From Terrihalobacillus insolitus (GTDB taxonomy: Bacteria > Bacillota > Bacilli > Bacillales > Amphibacillaceae): a DNA stretch of 64,000 nucleotides. The DNA is taken from contig NZ_JAMQKB010000001.1 of assembly GCF_028416575.1 (NCBI RefSeq), forward strand, positions 1-64,000. The letters run 5' to 3'. The position numbers and the translations under genes are program-made. Below, piece after piece: positions 27,896 through 37,099 of the stretch. Every line of letters starts with the position of its first letter. Positions within the stretch are counted from its first letter, which is position 1. The notes under the pieces were generated by a model. It was not told where the DNA came from and did no database searches. It saw nothing but the letters and a program-made list of their open reading frames with translations.

Positions 27896-27991
27896 TGAAT
27901 CCTGTTAACAAAAAAACCACTATCTATTTTATTCTTATTTTTATTTTTTCTCAATTGGAACGAATTCCTAGCTATAATACGAACAATTGGA

Positions 27992-28020
27992 TTGACACTA
28001 ATAGTCCATTTACATAAAAT
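27992..28020 (+). promoter_or_regulatory. menA promoter
   Basis: TTGACA (27992-27997), a 17-base spacer and TAAAAT (28015-28020), divergent from the menF promoter. Confidence 0.75.
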
Positions 28021-28094
28021 TAGTATGTTATAATTTGTTTTATAGTAAGTTAATGAACTGAACGACGTTTATGGTGAGTGAGGAGCGAAATAGA

Positions 28095-29042
28095 ATGGAA
28101 TCACTTGAACAAAAAGATATAAGAGGTGCCCTAAATGAAAAAGAGGGGTTCCAGATTTGGTGGCGGTTGTTACGTCCACATACGTTAACAGCTTCATTTG
28201 TTCCTGTATTGATCGGAACAACATTGGCTGCACTTGATTATCAGGTAAGGTTTGAACTATTCCTTGCCATGTTAGTAGCCTCTATGCTTATTCAATCCGC
28301 TACAAATATGTTCAACGAATATTACGACTATGTTAGAGGCCTGGACAACGAAAATTCGGTTGGGATTGGAGGAACGATCGTAAGGGATGGCATTTCACCC
28401 AAAACTGTTTTAGGACTTGCACTTTCGTTTTTTGCAGTCGCTATTATCCTTGGAATTTATATTAGCATTTCTTCAAGTTGGTGGATTGCATTGATTGGGA
28501 TGATCTCAATGCTATGCGGTTTCCTCTATACAGGAGGCCCTTACCCAATAGCGTATACTCCTTTTGGGGAACTATTCGCTGGCTTTTTTATGGGAACAGT
28601 TATCATTGGGATTAGCTACTATATCCAAGCCTCAACCATAACAGGTTCGGTAGTTCTCGTTTCGATTCCAATCGCTTTATTAATTGGAACCATTCTACTT
28701 TCCAATAATATAAGGGATTTAGATGGGGATAAAGAAAATGGTCGTAAAACAATTGCTATATTGTTAGGGCGTAAAAAAGCAAGAAATTTACTTGGTTCCT
28801 TGTTTGCAATATCCTATCTCCTAACCGTTGGATATGTTGTAATAGGCATGATTCCTATTTGGTCACTTCTTACGTTTTTAAGCTTAAAAAAAGCACGCGA
28901 TGCTTATCAAGGCTTTAAACATAAAACAATGCCAATTGATATGATGCCTGCAATGAAGGCGACCGCCCAAACCAATACATTTTATGGGTTATTACTTGGA
29001 CTATCACTCCTGATCCAGCTCCTTTACCCATTATCATTTTAA
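28095..29042 (+). CDS. menA: 1,4-dihydroxy-2-naphthoate polyprenyltransferase
   Basis: MenA attaches the polyprenyl chain to DHNA in the membrane. The 315-residue UbiA-family protein has about eight or nine membrane segments. The first aspartate-rich prenyl-diphosphate motif is in NMFNEYYDYVRGLD near residue 75; the second is NNIRDLDGDKENGR near 205. ATG at 28095 is preferred, with GGAG 9 bases upstream; the frame start at 28071 overlaps that site. It is divergent from menF, as in many Bacillaceae. Confidence 0.95.
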   Translation: MESLEQKDIRGALNEKEGFQIWWRLLRPHTLTASFVPVLIGTTLAALDYQVRFELFLAMLVASMLIQSATNMFNEYYDYVRGLDNENSVGIGGTIVRDGISPKTVLGLALSFFAVAIILGIYISISSSWWIALIGMISMLCGFLYTGGPYPIAYTPFGELFAGFFMGTVIIGISYYIQASTITGSVVLVSIPIALLIGTILLSNNIRDLDGDKENGRKTIAILLGRKKARNLLGSLFAISYLLTVGYVVIGMIPIWSLLTFLSLKKARDAYQGFKHKTMPIDMMPAMKATAQTNTFYGLLLGLSLLIQLLYPLSF

Positions 29043-29067
29043 CGACAAGTTTTTACTTGTCGTTTTT
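29041..29067 (+). terminator. menA terminator
   Basis: AACGACAAGT pairs with ACTTGTCGTT around TTTT, followed by TTT. It begins at the menA stop codon and precedes menI by about 30 bases, so menI expression would need read-through or its own promoter. Confidence 0.75.
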
Positions 29068-29094
29068 ACTATCACACTTGGAGGATAACAAAAA

Positions 29095-29487
29095 ATGGAA
29101 GTTAATTTCAGCAATACGTTAATGGATGCTCTTGACATGGAAATCATCACATTAAAGAAGGACTTAGTCGAAATAAAAATGCCTGTCGGTCAAAAAACGC
29201 ATCAGCCCATGGGGTTCTTACATGGTGGGGCAAGTGTGGCGTTAGCAGAATCGGCTGCAAGTGTCGGAGCCTTTTTGCAAGTTGATACAAATTCATATCA
29301 GGTTTTTGGGATTGAAATTAATGCGAACCATATAAAAAGTAAACGGGATGGTTGGGTTGTTGGAAAAGCAATTCCAATACATATAGGAAAAACGACAATG
29401 GTTTGGGAAATAAAAATTGTGGACGAAGTAGATCAATTAATTTCTATTTCAAGGTGCACCATCGGCATTGTTCCTTTGAAAAAGTAA
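29095..29487 (+). CDS. menI: hotdog thioesterase, probable DHNA-CoA thioesterase
   Basis: A 130-residue PaaI/YdiI-type hotdog protein. The active-site region HQPMGFLHGGASVALAES lies at about residues 37-55, with the catalytic acid in ALAE and the helix-start glycines. It closely resembles B. subtilis YuxO, assigned to release of DHNA from DHNA-CoA between MenB and MenA. Its position right after menA strongly supports this. GGAGG lies 9 bases before the ATG. Substrate is inferred. Confidence 0.85.
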   Translation: MEVNFSNTLMDALDMEIITLKKDLVEIKMPVGQKTHQPMGFLHGGASVALAESAASVGAFLQVDTNSYQVFGIEINANHIKSKRDGWVVGKAIPIHIGKTTMVWEIKIVDEVDQLISISRCTIGIVPLKK

Positions 29488-29502
29488 AAAATCAGCATGA
29501 AA

Positions 29503-29642
29503 AAGGATGTGCACAAAGTCGGCAAATGATATGCGGTGCACCTGCTTGCGACACACAGGTCGTGCTAGTGTCGACGTTGCCACAGGACGTGGCGACATTA
29601 GTCAATCTTCTCATTTGCCGACTTTGTGAACGCACATCCGTA
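29503..29642. repeat. family A MITE-like repeat, copy with perfect ends
   Basis: The ends GATGTGCACAAAGTCGGCAA and the inverse (TTGCCGACTTTGTGAACGCA then CATC) form terminal inverted repeats. The interior has smaller palindromes, such as GCCACAGGACGTGGC. It lies between convergent genes. The middle differs from the copies at 12804 and 33852 but resembles the copy at 48232 (GTCGACGTTGCCA, AGGACGTG). Confidence 0.8.
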
Positions 29643-29671
29643 TCCAACTACTTTAGGGCTCTTTGAAAAAA

Positions 29672-30730
29672 TTAATCGTCTAACGGATTTAAGCTTTCGT
29701 TTCCAGTAAGATTACCAATCATTTTGACAAGTAGATCGATTTCTTCATCTATATCTTTTATACTAACTGTCTCAACTGGAGAATGCATGTACCTAAGTGG
29801 CAGCGAAACAAGTCCAACAGGGACACCTTTTCCCGTGTAACGCATTTTATCTGCATCTGTCCCCGTATTTCTAGACGTTAATTCATATTGAACGTTCATG
29901 TTTAATGATCTGGCTGCCTGCTCCAACAGTCGATTTATTTTAATATTGATCGGAGCCCCTTTTGCAAGAACAGGCCCCTTTTCTAATCGCACGTCCCCAT
30001 ATTTGTTCTTATTCACACCTGGATAATCCGTCGCAAATGTCACATCACACGCAATCGCCATCGTCGGCTCAATGCCTGCTGCTGCAAAGTACGCTCCACC
30101 CATGTTTGTTTCCTCATTTACTGTACTTGCAGCGTACACACCTACGTTTACTTTTTGCTTAGCTAGTCTACGCAAGATTTCGGCCACGATAAAAGCCCCT
30201 GTTCGATTATCCAAGCCTCTTCCTGAAATATAACGATCCATCAATTGCTCTGGCTCGTGTTTATATACTGCTAGGTCGCCAATTTGAACAAACCGCCCAA
30301 TCTCTTCTTTTGATTTAGCTCCACAATCGATGAACAAATCTTCTAACGAAAAATCATTCTTTATACCCCCATGATGCTGCGCATTTACCCCGATCACTCC
30401 AGTTATTGTTTGACCATAACCTAAAACAGTTACCTTCATTCCAATAGCTGCCTTTGGATTAATACCACCCATTTTGTCAAAGTACAAATATCCTTGTTCA
30501 TCTATTCGATTGATTACAAGCGCAATTTCGTCACAATGTCCGGCTAGAAGGATTTTAAAATCCGCATTTGGGTTTAGAATCCCAATGGCATTCCCAGCAT
30601 GATCTGTTCGAATTTCCTCAGCAAAAGGTTTCACATAACGAATCCATTTTTTCTGTATCTCTATCTCCATACTCGAAGGCGACGGAGTTTTCAGTAAGTC
30701 GAATAAAAAATCAAGATGATCCTGTTCCAT
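29672..30730 (-). CDS. M42 family metallo-aminopeptidase
   Basis: A 352-residue di-zinc peptidase of the M42 (glutamyl aminopeptidase/TET) family. Metal ligands and the catalytic pair are visible: AGHCDE near residue 62, GRGLDNRTGA near 170, NEETNMGG near 205, a D in ACDVTFATD near 227, and H in RYMHSPVE near 318. M42 enzymes trim peptides inside the cell; some were once misnamed glucanases. The ribosome site GGAGG precedes the ATG. It stands alone; substrate unknown. Confidence 0.88.
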   Translation of the reverse strand: MEQDHLDFLFDLLKTPSPSSMEIEIQKKWIRYVKPFAEEIRTDHAGNAIGILNPNADFKILLAGHCDEIALVINRIDEQGYLYFDKMGGINPKAAIGMKVTVLGYGQTITGVIGVNAQHHGGIKNDFSLEDLFIDCGAKSKEEIGRFVQIGDLAVYKHEPEQLMDRYISGRGLDNRTGAFIVAEILRRLAKQKVNVGVYAASTVNEETNMGGAYFAAAGIEPTMAIACDVTFATDYPGVNKNKYGDVRLEKGPVLAKGAPINIKINRLLEQAARSLNMNVQYELTSRNTGTDADKMRYTGKGVPVGLVSLPLRYMHSPVETVSIKDIDEEIDLLVKMIGNLTGNESLNPLDD

Positions 30731-30846
30731 TTTTATGTAATTCCTCCTTTTTTTCTATTTTAACATACTGTATTTTTTCAGGATGATCATTATATCCCTG
30801 TTCATTGTTGACCATACTGATAAAAAACGATAAGTGAGTGTTCTTA

Positions 30847-31848
30847 ATGAATTATCGAGCTCTACAACAAATATATTTCCGAATCCCAGTAGTTTTACGA
30901 TTATTAATAACTGTTCTTGCCTTAATGGCATTGTTTGGTGTCCTGATTCATTTTTTAGAACCAACTAATTTCCCCACTATATTTGATGGAATTTGGTGGG
31001 CATTTGTAACAGGGTCAACTGTTGGATATGGAGATTTTGTACCGTTGAGTGTAACTGGACGTTTACTCGCCATTTTTTTAATTTTAGCTGGTGGCGGATT
31101 TGTCACGTTTTATATGGCCAATTTATCTGCTCGTGTTGTTCGCTATGAACAAGATTTATCAAGTGGTGATGTAACTTACAAAGGGAATGATCACATTGTC
31201 TTGATTGGATGGAATGAACGAACACGACAGTTATTAGATATGATTATTGAACGAGAATTGGACGAATCAGTCGTATTAATTGACCAGTCTCTACAGAATC
31301 TTCCTCTAAATAAAAGTCCAATCCATTTTGTTCGCGGTTCTGCGTCAGATGATACAATATTAGCTAAAGCCAATATAAAAGAAGCAAAATGTGCAGTCAT
31401 TACATCTGATCCATCTGAAAAAGAACAACAGGCCGATCAGTCAAGCATCTTAACGACGGTTGCTTTAAAAGGAAATAATCCAGATTTGTTTATCATTACA
31501 GAAATATTAACGAAACATCAAATCCAAAACGCAATGCGTGCTGGCGCAAATACTGTTATTCGATCAAACGACTTTATGAGTACTTTGTTTTTCCATGAAA
31601 TTTTTCGAAAGGATCCTGTCAAACCATTTAATCTTTTATTGGACGTTTTTGATGAACAACAGTTTAAACAGTTTGAATTACCAAAAGAAATGAACGGAAA
31701 AACGTTTTTAGAATGCTCAGACTTCTATGCACAACATGAAGAAATTCTAATTGCTATTATACGGAATGGAGAGCTATTAATTAATCCTCCATTCCACAAA
31801 AAGCTAGAGACTGGTGACTCACTGATCGTACTAGCCTCACTCTACTAA
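30847..31848 (+). CDS. yugO: potassium channel YugO
   Basis: A two-membrane-segment K+ channel of about 333 residues with a selectivity filter TVGYGD near residue 57 between two hydrophobic helices. An RCK/TrkA-N domain follows (IVLIGWNERTRQLLD near 115) plus a C-terminal TrkA-C-like part. In B. subtilis YugO releases potassium and carries electrical signalling in biofilms. ATG at 30847 is chosen, with AAGTGAGTG 6 bases upstream; GTG at 30838 is an alternative. Its last 12 bases overlap the 3' end of yugN on the other strand. Confidence 0.9.
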   Translation: MNYRALQQIYFRIPVVLRLLITVLALMALFGVLIHFLEPTNFPTIFDGIWWAFVTGSTVGYGDFVPLSVTGRLLAIFLILAGGGFVTFYMANLSARVVRYEQDLSSGDVTYKGNDHIVLIGWNERTRQLLDMIIERELDESVVLIDQSLQNLPLNKSPIHFVRGSASDDTILAKANIKEAKCAVITSDPSEKEQQADQSSILTTVALKGNNPDLFIITEILTKHQIQNAMRAGANTVIRSNDFMSTLFFHEIFRKDPVKPFNLLLDVFDEQQFKQFELPKEMNGKTFLECSDFYAQHEEILIAIIRNGELLINPPFHKKLETGDSLIVLASLY

Positions 31849-32241
31849 CAGCTGTTCGAGTTGATCGATTAACTGCTTTCCCTTTTCAACATAATAGTCA
31901 GGTACTTCTGCATCCGAATCAGCTGGTTCCTGGAATTGATCAAAGGCTCCTCGAACTGCACCATTTTTAACATGATCATCTAATTCGTTTTGATATTGAT
32001 GTGCCAATAAAAACGGCTTACCTAGTCTGACCCTTGCACTCGGTCCATCTAAGTTGCCATCTGTCGTGATAAACGGAATCCTTAGGAACTGGTAGCCATT
32101 ATCGGTCGCTATTTTATAATCAAACGAACCTTGGTCATATTCCCAATTGCCACCGATCGTAAAACCGAGTGGCTTTAATTGCGCTTCTAAATCATCAAGA
32201 GGGAACACACTGTCTTCCAGTTTTGAAGTAATCGGAATCAT
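31837..32241 (-). CDS. yugN: YugN-like protein
   Basis: A 134-residue soluble protein of the YugN family, unknown function. Typical stretches are LGFTIGGNWEYDQGSFDYKI near residue 30 and AFDQFQEPADSDAEVP near 98. It lies next to yugO, as in B. subtilis, but converges with it: the last 12 bases of the two coding regions overlap. A GGAGG site lies before the ATG. Confidence 0.88.
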   Translation of the reverse strand: MIPITSKLEDSVFPLDDLEAQLKPLGFTIGGNWEYDQGSFDYKIATDNGYQFLRIPFITTDGNLDGPSARVRLGKPFLLAHQYQNELDDHVKNGAVRGAFDQFQEPADSDAEVPDYYVEKGKQLIDQLEQLLVE

Positions 32242-32440
32242 TGAAAAAGCCTCCTTTTTGAATAGCTTTTCCTTGTTGGTTACATTTCATGAATACAGAT
32301 GCTGTGTTTCGATACAAAAATACTCTCAAAGCTAGTGCATGTCCGGCAGAGCATAACGGAACAAAAGCGCTGGAGCTGGACGTGACCGACTCTGTCGTTG
32401 GTATTTTCCAGCAGCAAATTTTATACTTTCTTAATCTTAC

Positions 32441-32474
32441 AAAAAAACCCTCACTAACGATTGTGAAGGTTTTA
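32441..32474 (-). terminator. pgi terminator
   Basis: On the minus strand AAACCTTCAC pairs with GTGAGGGTTT, followed by a run of T, 13 bases after the pgi stop. Confidence 0.8.
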
Positions 32475-32486
32475 CACTTTTTCTCA

Positions 32487-33833
32487 TTATAATCGCTTTT
32501 CTAATTTAGCCCTTTGATCTTCAAATCCTGGTTTACCAAGTAAGGCAAACATATTTTTTTTGTATGCCTCTACACCTGGTTGATCAAATGGGTTAACCCC
32601 AAGTAAATAGCCACTGATGGCACAAGCCTTTTCAAAGAAATAAACGGCATAGCCAAACGTGTACGCATCTAACTTCGGTAAATGGATAATTAAGTTTGGA
32701 ACATCACCGTCTGTATGTGCAAGCATTGTTCCTTGATATGCTTTTTCGTTCACCTCTGTTACCGTTTTTCCTGCTAGATAGTTTAATCCATCTAAATCCT
32801 CTGCATCCTTTTCAATCGTATAATCTGATAGAGACTGTTCAACATGTAACACCGTTTCAAATAGATCTCTCCGACCTTCTTGGATGTATTGACCGAGTGA
32901 GTGAAGATCTGTTGAAAAGTTTGCAGAAGAAGGGAAAATACCCTTAAGGTCCTTTCCTTCACTTTCTCCAAACAGTTGCTTCCACCATTCTGAAAAATAC
33001 TGTAGAGAAGGCTCATAGTTGACAAGTAATTCAATTGTTTTCCCTTTATTATACAGAACGTTTCTCACAGCTGCATATTGATAGGCAGGGTTATTTTCAA
33101 TATGCTCGTCACTAAGCTCTTTTTGAGCATTTTGTGCCCCTTCCATCATTGCAACAATGTCAATTCCGGTCACTGCAATGGGAAGAAGTCCGACTGCCGT
33201 TAATACAGAATATCGTCCCCCAACATCATCCGGAATAACGAAGCTCTCGTACCCTTCCTTTGTAGCTAAGGTTTTTAAAGCTCCTTTTTCTTTGTCTGTT
33301 GTTGCATATATACGTTTACTTGCTTGTTCTTTTCCGTATTTTTCCTCTAATATGTTGCGAAAAATACGGAATGCAATGGCAGGTTCTGTAGTAGTTCCAC
33401 TTTTTGAAATTACATTAATCGAAAAATCTTTGTTTTTCAACATATCTTGTAAATCGTTCATATATGCTGCACTGATATTATTCCCAACAAAGAAAACGTG
33501 TGGAAACTTGCGTTGTTCCGTTGATAGCGCGGCATAAAAGGAATGATTCAACATCTCTAATGCCGCTCTCGCACCTAAGTATGAACCACCAATTCCGATA
33601 ACAAGTAGTATTTCAGAATCTGCTTGTATTTTTTCAGCAGCTTGTTTGATTCGCTTAAATTCATCTGGATCATATGCGGTTGGGAGGTCAACCCAGCCTA
33701 AGAACTCATTTCCTGCACCCGTCTTATTATGTAATGCGTGATGCGCCAATTTGACAGGTTCTTTTAAATAGGTTAATTCGTGTTCACCAAAGAAATCTAA
33801 TGCTTTATCGTAATCAAAACGTATATGTGTCAT
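32487..33833 (-). CDS. pgi: glucose-6-phosphate isomerase
   Basis: Pgi interconverts glucose 6-phosphate and fructose 6-phosphate. The 448-residue protein is the short Bacillus type. It contains [13 protein letters not shown] near residue 78, [12 protein letters not shown] near 140, [16 protein letters not shown] near 199, and a final histidine/lysine region ([14 protein letters not shown]). The ribosome site GGAGG lies 7 bases before the ATG. A family A repeat starts only about 20 bases upstream of the start codon, so the promoter must be inside or beyond it. Confidence 0.97.
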   Translation of the reverse strand: MTHIRFDYDKALDFFGEHELTYLKEPVKLAHHALHNKTGAGNEFLGWVDLPTAYDPDEFKRIKQAAEKIQADSEILLVIGIGGSYLGARAALEMLNHSFYAALSTEQRKFPHVFFVGNNISAAYMNDLQDMLKNKDFSINVISKSGTTTEPAIAFRIFRNILEEKYGKEQASKRIYATTDKEKGALKTLATKEGYESFVIPDDVGGRYSVLTAVGLLPIAVTGIDIVAMMEGAQNAQKELSDEHIENNPAYQYAAVRNVLYNKGKTIELLVNYEPSLQYFSEWWKQLFGESEGKDLKGIFPSSANFSTDLHSLGQYIQEGRRDLFETVLHVEQSLSDYTIEKDAEDLDGLNYLAGKTVTEVNEKAYQGTMLAHTDGDVPNLIIHLPKLDAYTFGYAVYFFEKACAISGYLLGVNPFDQPGVEAYKKNMFALLGKPGFEDQRAKLEKRL

Positions 33834-33851
33834 ATCATTCCTCCATTATTA

Positions 33852-34005
33852 GTGTGTTCAAAAAGTCGGCAAATTAGAAGCAAGCAGGTCGAGGCGGCGA
33901 TGCTTCTGAGGACCGCAGTGTAGGCTTTCCCTACATGAGGACCGGAAGAACGAGCCAACGAAGAGATGCGTAGCTTATCATTTGGTGACTTTTTGAACAT
34001 CCTCT
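33852..34005. repeat. family A MITE-like repeat upstream of pgi
   Basis: This 154-base copy has the left end GTGTTCAAAAAGTCGGCAAA and right end GCTTATCATTTGGTGACTTT then TTGAACATCCTCT. These are imperfect inverted repeats nearly identical to those at 12804-13020. The centre is shorter and unlike that copy. It fills the pgi 5' region. Confidence 0.85.
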
Positions 34006-34082
34006 ATTATGAGAATTTCAAACTTAACTTTACAGAAACACGCTTTTAAAATCAAGCCAATAGAAAATTACTGTAAGGGGTT

Positions 34083-34130
34083 GTTCGAAAGTTATGAAAT
34101 GATAAGCTGCACATCTTTTCGTTACTGTAA
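34083..34130. repeat. partial family A repeat
   Basis: GTTGTTCGAAAGTTATGAAA followed by TGATAAGCTGCACATCTTTT resembles a decayed single end of family A in the reverse direction. It lies in the spacer between pgi and the divergent gene at 34228; nothing else is seen in this spacer apart from AT-rich DNA. Confidence 0.45.
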
Positions 34131-34227
34131 AGCAAGCATTTATTTTTAAGAATGCCAAATTATTTCTCAAACCTCTGCTGATCTTCTATACTAATGGAAG
34201 ATGTAAGATTACAAGGGGGAATCGATT

Positions 34228-35439
34228 TTGACATTTAGCTATGTTTCTCATTTATATTGTCCACGTTGTGAGAAAACTTATGACGCATCGAAAAAGCAGC
34301 AGCTCTGTAGTTGTGGTTCACCATTACTCGTAGCATATGACATGGAAAGGTTAACGGAAAATTGGCGGCCAGAACAATTACATGATAGAGAACAGTCGCT
34401 GTGGCGCTATCATGAACTATTACCAGTAAACGACCCAAAACACATCACATCCCTTGGAGAAGGGATGACACCACTCGTTTCCATGGATCGTATTGGCCAA
34501 GAGATGGATATAGCAGCGTTATTTATGAAGGATGAAGGACTAGTCCCAACAGGTTCATTTAAAGCAAGAGGAGCTGCCGTTGGTGTATCCAAAGCAAAAG
34601 AACTCGGCGTAGAGGAATTAGCCATGCCTACCAATGGAAATGCAGGTGCGGCATGGTCACTGTATGCTGCACGAGCAGGTATTACTGCAACTATTGTTAT
34701 GCCCGTTGATGCACCATACATTACCAGGGTAGAATGCCAAATTGCTGGTGCAAACCTCTTTCTTGTCAACGGATTGATCAGTGACGCAGGAAAAATAGTA
34801 GGCGAAGAGATTAAAAAGCGTAATATATTTGATGCCTCTACCTTAAAAGAGCCGTATCGCATCGAAGGAAAGAAGACGATGGGATTGGAAATTGCCGAAC
34901 AACTTGATTGGAACGTCCCGGACGTTATTTTGTATCCAACTGGTGGAGGTGTTGGTTTAATTGGAATTTATAAAGCACTAAAAGAATTACAGCAGCTCGG
35001 GTGGTTAACTGGAAACAAATTGCCTCGCCTCGTTGCTGTTCAAGCTGAAGGGTGCGCTCCTATTGTAGAGGCTTGGAAGGATGGAAAAAAATCTTCTGAG
35101 TTTTGGCCGAACAGTAAAACGGCTGCCTTTGGGATAAATGTGCCAAAAGCATTGGGTGATTTTCTCGTTTTGGATGCTATTTATCAAACGGATGGATGTG
35201 CAGTTGCTGTAGACGATCAAACACTATTAGAGGAACAAAAGAACGTTGCACGTATGGAAGGTGCATTTGTATGTCCAGAAGGGGCCGCAGCATTCGCTGC
35301 TGCAAGGAAATTGCGTAAACAAGGATGGATACAATCGAATGAACAGGTCGTTGTATTAAACACTGGTGCTGGGATCAAGTATCCTGAAACCGTTGAGCTA
35401 GACATTCCCGTTTTAGAACCTGGTGATTCTTTACCTTAA
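34228..35439 (+). CDS. threonine synthase homologue with zinc-ribbon N-terminus
   Basis: A 403-residue fold type II PLP enzyme. Cysteines CPRC near residue 11 and CSCG near 28 form a likely zinc ribbon, as in the longer class of threonine synthases. The PLP lysine lies in TGSFKARG near residue 112; the phosphate or cofactor loop is NGNAGAAWSLYA near 136 and PTGGGVGL near 237. A second, shorter thrC lies in the hom operon at 53921, so this may be a paralogue with another substrate. A GGGGGAA site precedes the start (TTG at 34228, unless an internal ATG is used). It stands alone. Confidence 0.8.
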   Translation: MTFSYVSHLYCPRCEKTYDASKKQQLCSCGSPLLVAYDMERLTENWRPEQLHDREQSLWRYHELLPVNDPKHITSLGEGMTPLVSMDRIGQEMDIAALFMKDEGLVPTGSFKARGAAVGVSKAKELGVEELAMPTNGNAGAAWSLYAARAGITATIVMPVDAPYITRVECQIAGANLFLVNGLISDAGKIVGEEIKKRNIFDASTLKEPYRIEGKKTMGLEIAEQLDWNVPDVILYPTGGGVGLIGIYKALKELQQLGWLTGNKLPRLVAVQAEGCAPIVEAWKDGKKSSEFWPNSKTAAFGINVPKALGDFLVLDAIYQTDGCAVAVDDQTLLEEQKNVARMEGAFVCPEGAAAFAAARKLRKQGWIQSNEQVVVLNTGAGIKYPETVELDIPVLEPGDSLP

Positions 35440-35461
35440 GGCCTTAAATGCATGTTGAAAG

Positions 35462-35503
35462 AAAAAGTGGACACTGGTATAATCACCGACGTCCACTTTT
35501 CTA
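35462..35503. terminator. bidirectional terminator
   Basis: AAAAAGTGGAC pairs with GTCCACTTTT around an 18-base loop. It lies between the convergent genes at 34228-35439 and yugI and has A/T runs on both sides. Confidence 0.75.
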
Positions 35504-35508
35504 TATTG

Positions 35509-35907
35509 TTAATTTTTATATGTGCTTTCTCGATCCTCTGATTGCTCGATCCACTCTTCTAGCTTATCTTTAAGTGTGTTAAAACCCGCAGAATTATTGT
35601 CTTCCTGTTGTTTGTTTACTTGTTGTTTCTGAGGTTTTGCCTTTTTCTCTGGTTTTTTTGGTGCTTCCTCAGTTGCACGAATAGACAAAGAATATTTATT
35701 TTTTTCTTCATCAATGTTAATGATTTTTACTTTTACTTCATCTCCTATTGAAAGATGCTCGTTAATATCTTTCACAAAGCCATGTGTTACTTCAGAAATA
35801 TGCACTAAGCCTTGTATCTCTTCATTAAGGGCAACAAATGCACCATAAGGTTGAATACCAGCCACTTTTCCTTCAATGATTTGTCCTACTTCAAATTTGT
35901 CTGCCAT
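35509..35907 (-). CDS. yugI: S1 RNA-binding domain protein YugI (general stress protein 13)
   Basis: A 132-residue protein. An S1 RNA-binding domain occupies about residues 5-75 (IIEGKVAGIQPYGAFVALNE, GLVHISEVTHGFVKDI), and a charged, Gln/Lys-rich low-complexity tail follows. Homologues associate with ribosomes and are stress induced. ATG at 35907 fits GGGAG 9 bases upstream; the ORF extends three codons further without a site. The gene lies near yugN, pgi and yugF, as in B. subtilis. Confidence 0.9.
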   Translation of the reverse strand: MADKFEVGQIIEGKVAGIQPYGAFVALNEEIQGLVHISEVTHGFVKDINEHLSIGDEVKVKIINIDEEKNKYSLSIRATEEAPKKPEKKAKPQKQQVNKQQEDNNSAGFNTLKDKLEEWIEQSEDRESTYKN

Positions 35908-36056
35908 GCTGAACAACTCCCGATATTTTATTCATAACTTTATACACAATTATTTATTTTACCACATTCGGCTGTTTCTAGCAAAACATCTGAAAATGAA
36001 AGTTTACTATGCAAACGTTTTTCGAAATTATTTTTTTAAATAATTTCAATAAACAT

Positions 36057-36081
36057 GTTTAAATCTTTCTTGTTTAGGTAA
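36057..36081 (+). promoter_or_regulatory. possible sigma-B promoter
   Basis: GTTTAA (36057-36062), a 13-base spacer and AGGTAA (36076-36081) are close to the sigma-B pattern GTTTAA-N(12-15)-GGGTAT. It points towards the hairpin at 36121 and the hydrolase gene at 36198. Short motifs like this arise often by chance. Confidence 0.35.
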
Positions 36082-36120
36082 TAATATGAAACGTAAGACT
36101 TTCTCGTATTCCCCCTGTAA

Positions 36121-36153
36121 AGCAAAGCGACCGGCTCGCTTTGCTTTTTTTTT
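36121..36153 (+). terminator. orphan terminator upstream of yugF
   Basis: AGCAAAGCGA pairs with TCGCTTTGCT around CCGGC, followed by eight T. No plus-strand gene lies upstream (yugI runs the other way), so it should end a short RNA or attenuate transcription into yugF. Confidence 0.8.
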
Positions 36154-36197
36154 GACACCAAATACTTTCTTTACTAGAAAGGAGCTTACATATAAAG

Positions 36198-37049
36198 ATG
36201 AACACTAAACCAAAAAAGCAATGGTTCTTATTCCAAAACACCAATATATGTTATCAAGTATACGAATTATCTCCTCATAAGCACAAACCTACACTTATCT
36301 TTATTCACGGATTTCTGTCTTCACAGTATAGTTTTCGAAAATTGGTTCCATTGTTAAACCACTATTTTGACATTATTACATTAGATCTTCCACCATTTGG
36401 AGATAGTGATCGTGCTAAAAAATTTCGTTACTCTTATGAAAACATGTCAGAGCTAATTATCCACTTTATGGATATACACACGATAAAGAGTTGTTACTTG
36501 GCAGGACATTCATTGGGTGGTCAAATTGCCTTGATGTGCGCATATCATTATCCTGACCGTATTAATCGCCTATTTTTAATGGCACCATCTAGCTACATGA
36601 AAAAGGCAAGCATTGGTACGTACGTTTTTAGTTGGCTACCGTTTTTTCCATTCTTTTTAAAAAGAATGTTTTATCGAAAAGGCGTTTACAACATACTGCA
36701 GCAATGCATATCAGACACATCTCTTATTACAAAAGATATGATTACAACATATGCCAAACCTTTTTTAGATAAAGAGATGTTTATCTGTTTAACGAAAATG
36801 ATACGAGACCGAGAAGGGGATCTGGATCGTACTTTTTTACAATCCATTCAAACTAAGACAGATATTTTTTGGGGGAAAGAGGATGAGATATTACCAGCAC
36901 CAATTGGATATCGTTTAGTCCAAGACCTTCCAAATGCCACCTTACACACATATAAGTATGCAGGTCATTTATTACCAGAAGAAGTTCCTGACCGGATATC
37001 TGATCAAATAATTTCCGTTTTGTCAGCTTCGAATTCATCCTTTCGTTAA
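36198..37049 (+). CDS. yugF: alpha/beta hydrolase (YugF-like)
   Basis: A 283-residue alpha/beta hydrolase. It has an oxyanion-type IFIHGFLSSQYSFR near residue 33, the nucleophile serine in AGHSLGGQIAL near 108, an aspartate region near DRINRLF, and the catalytic histidine in KYAGHLLPEEVP near 262. There is no signal peptide. The substrate is unknown; carboxylesterase or epoxide-hydrolase-like activities are common in this group. It is placed as yugF by position beside yugI. AAAGGAG lies upstream of the ATG, after an intrinsic terminator. Confidence 0.8.
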   Translation: MNTKPKKQWFLFQNTNICYQVYELSPHKHKPTLIFIHGFLSSQYSFRKLVPLLNHYFDIITLDLPPFGDSDRAKKFRYSYENMSELIIHFMDIHTIKSCYLAGHSLGGQIALMCAYHYPDRINRLFLMAPSSYMKKASIGTYVFSWLPFFPFFLKRMFYRKGVYNILQQCISDTSLITKDMITTYAKPFLDKEMFICLTKMIRDREGDLDRTFLQSIQTKTDIFWGKEDEILPAPIGYRLVQDLPNATLHTYKYAGHLLPEEVPDRISDQIISVLSASNSSFR

Positions 37050-37099
37050 GGTACACTTTTTTATGATATGATAGATACGATTACGAGGGGGGAATTGCA

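Noticed and set aside
29352-29666. 104-codon frame overlapping the menI 3' end
   Set aside because: Out of frame with menI and runs through the family A repeat; no ribosome site.
32242-32440. 67- and 62-codon frames between yugN and pgi
   Set aside because: No ribosome sites and biased shadow-like composition; the spacer holds no other clear feature apart from the pgi terminator.
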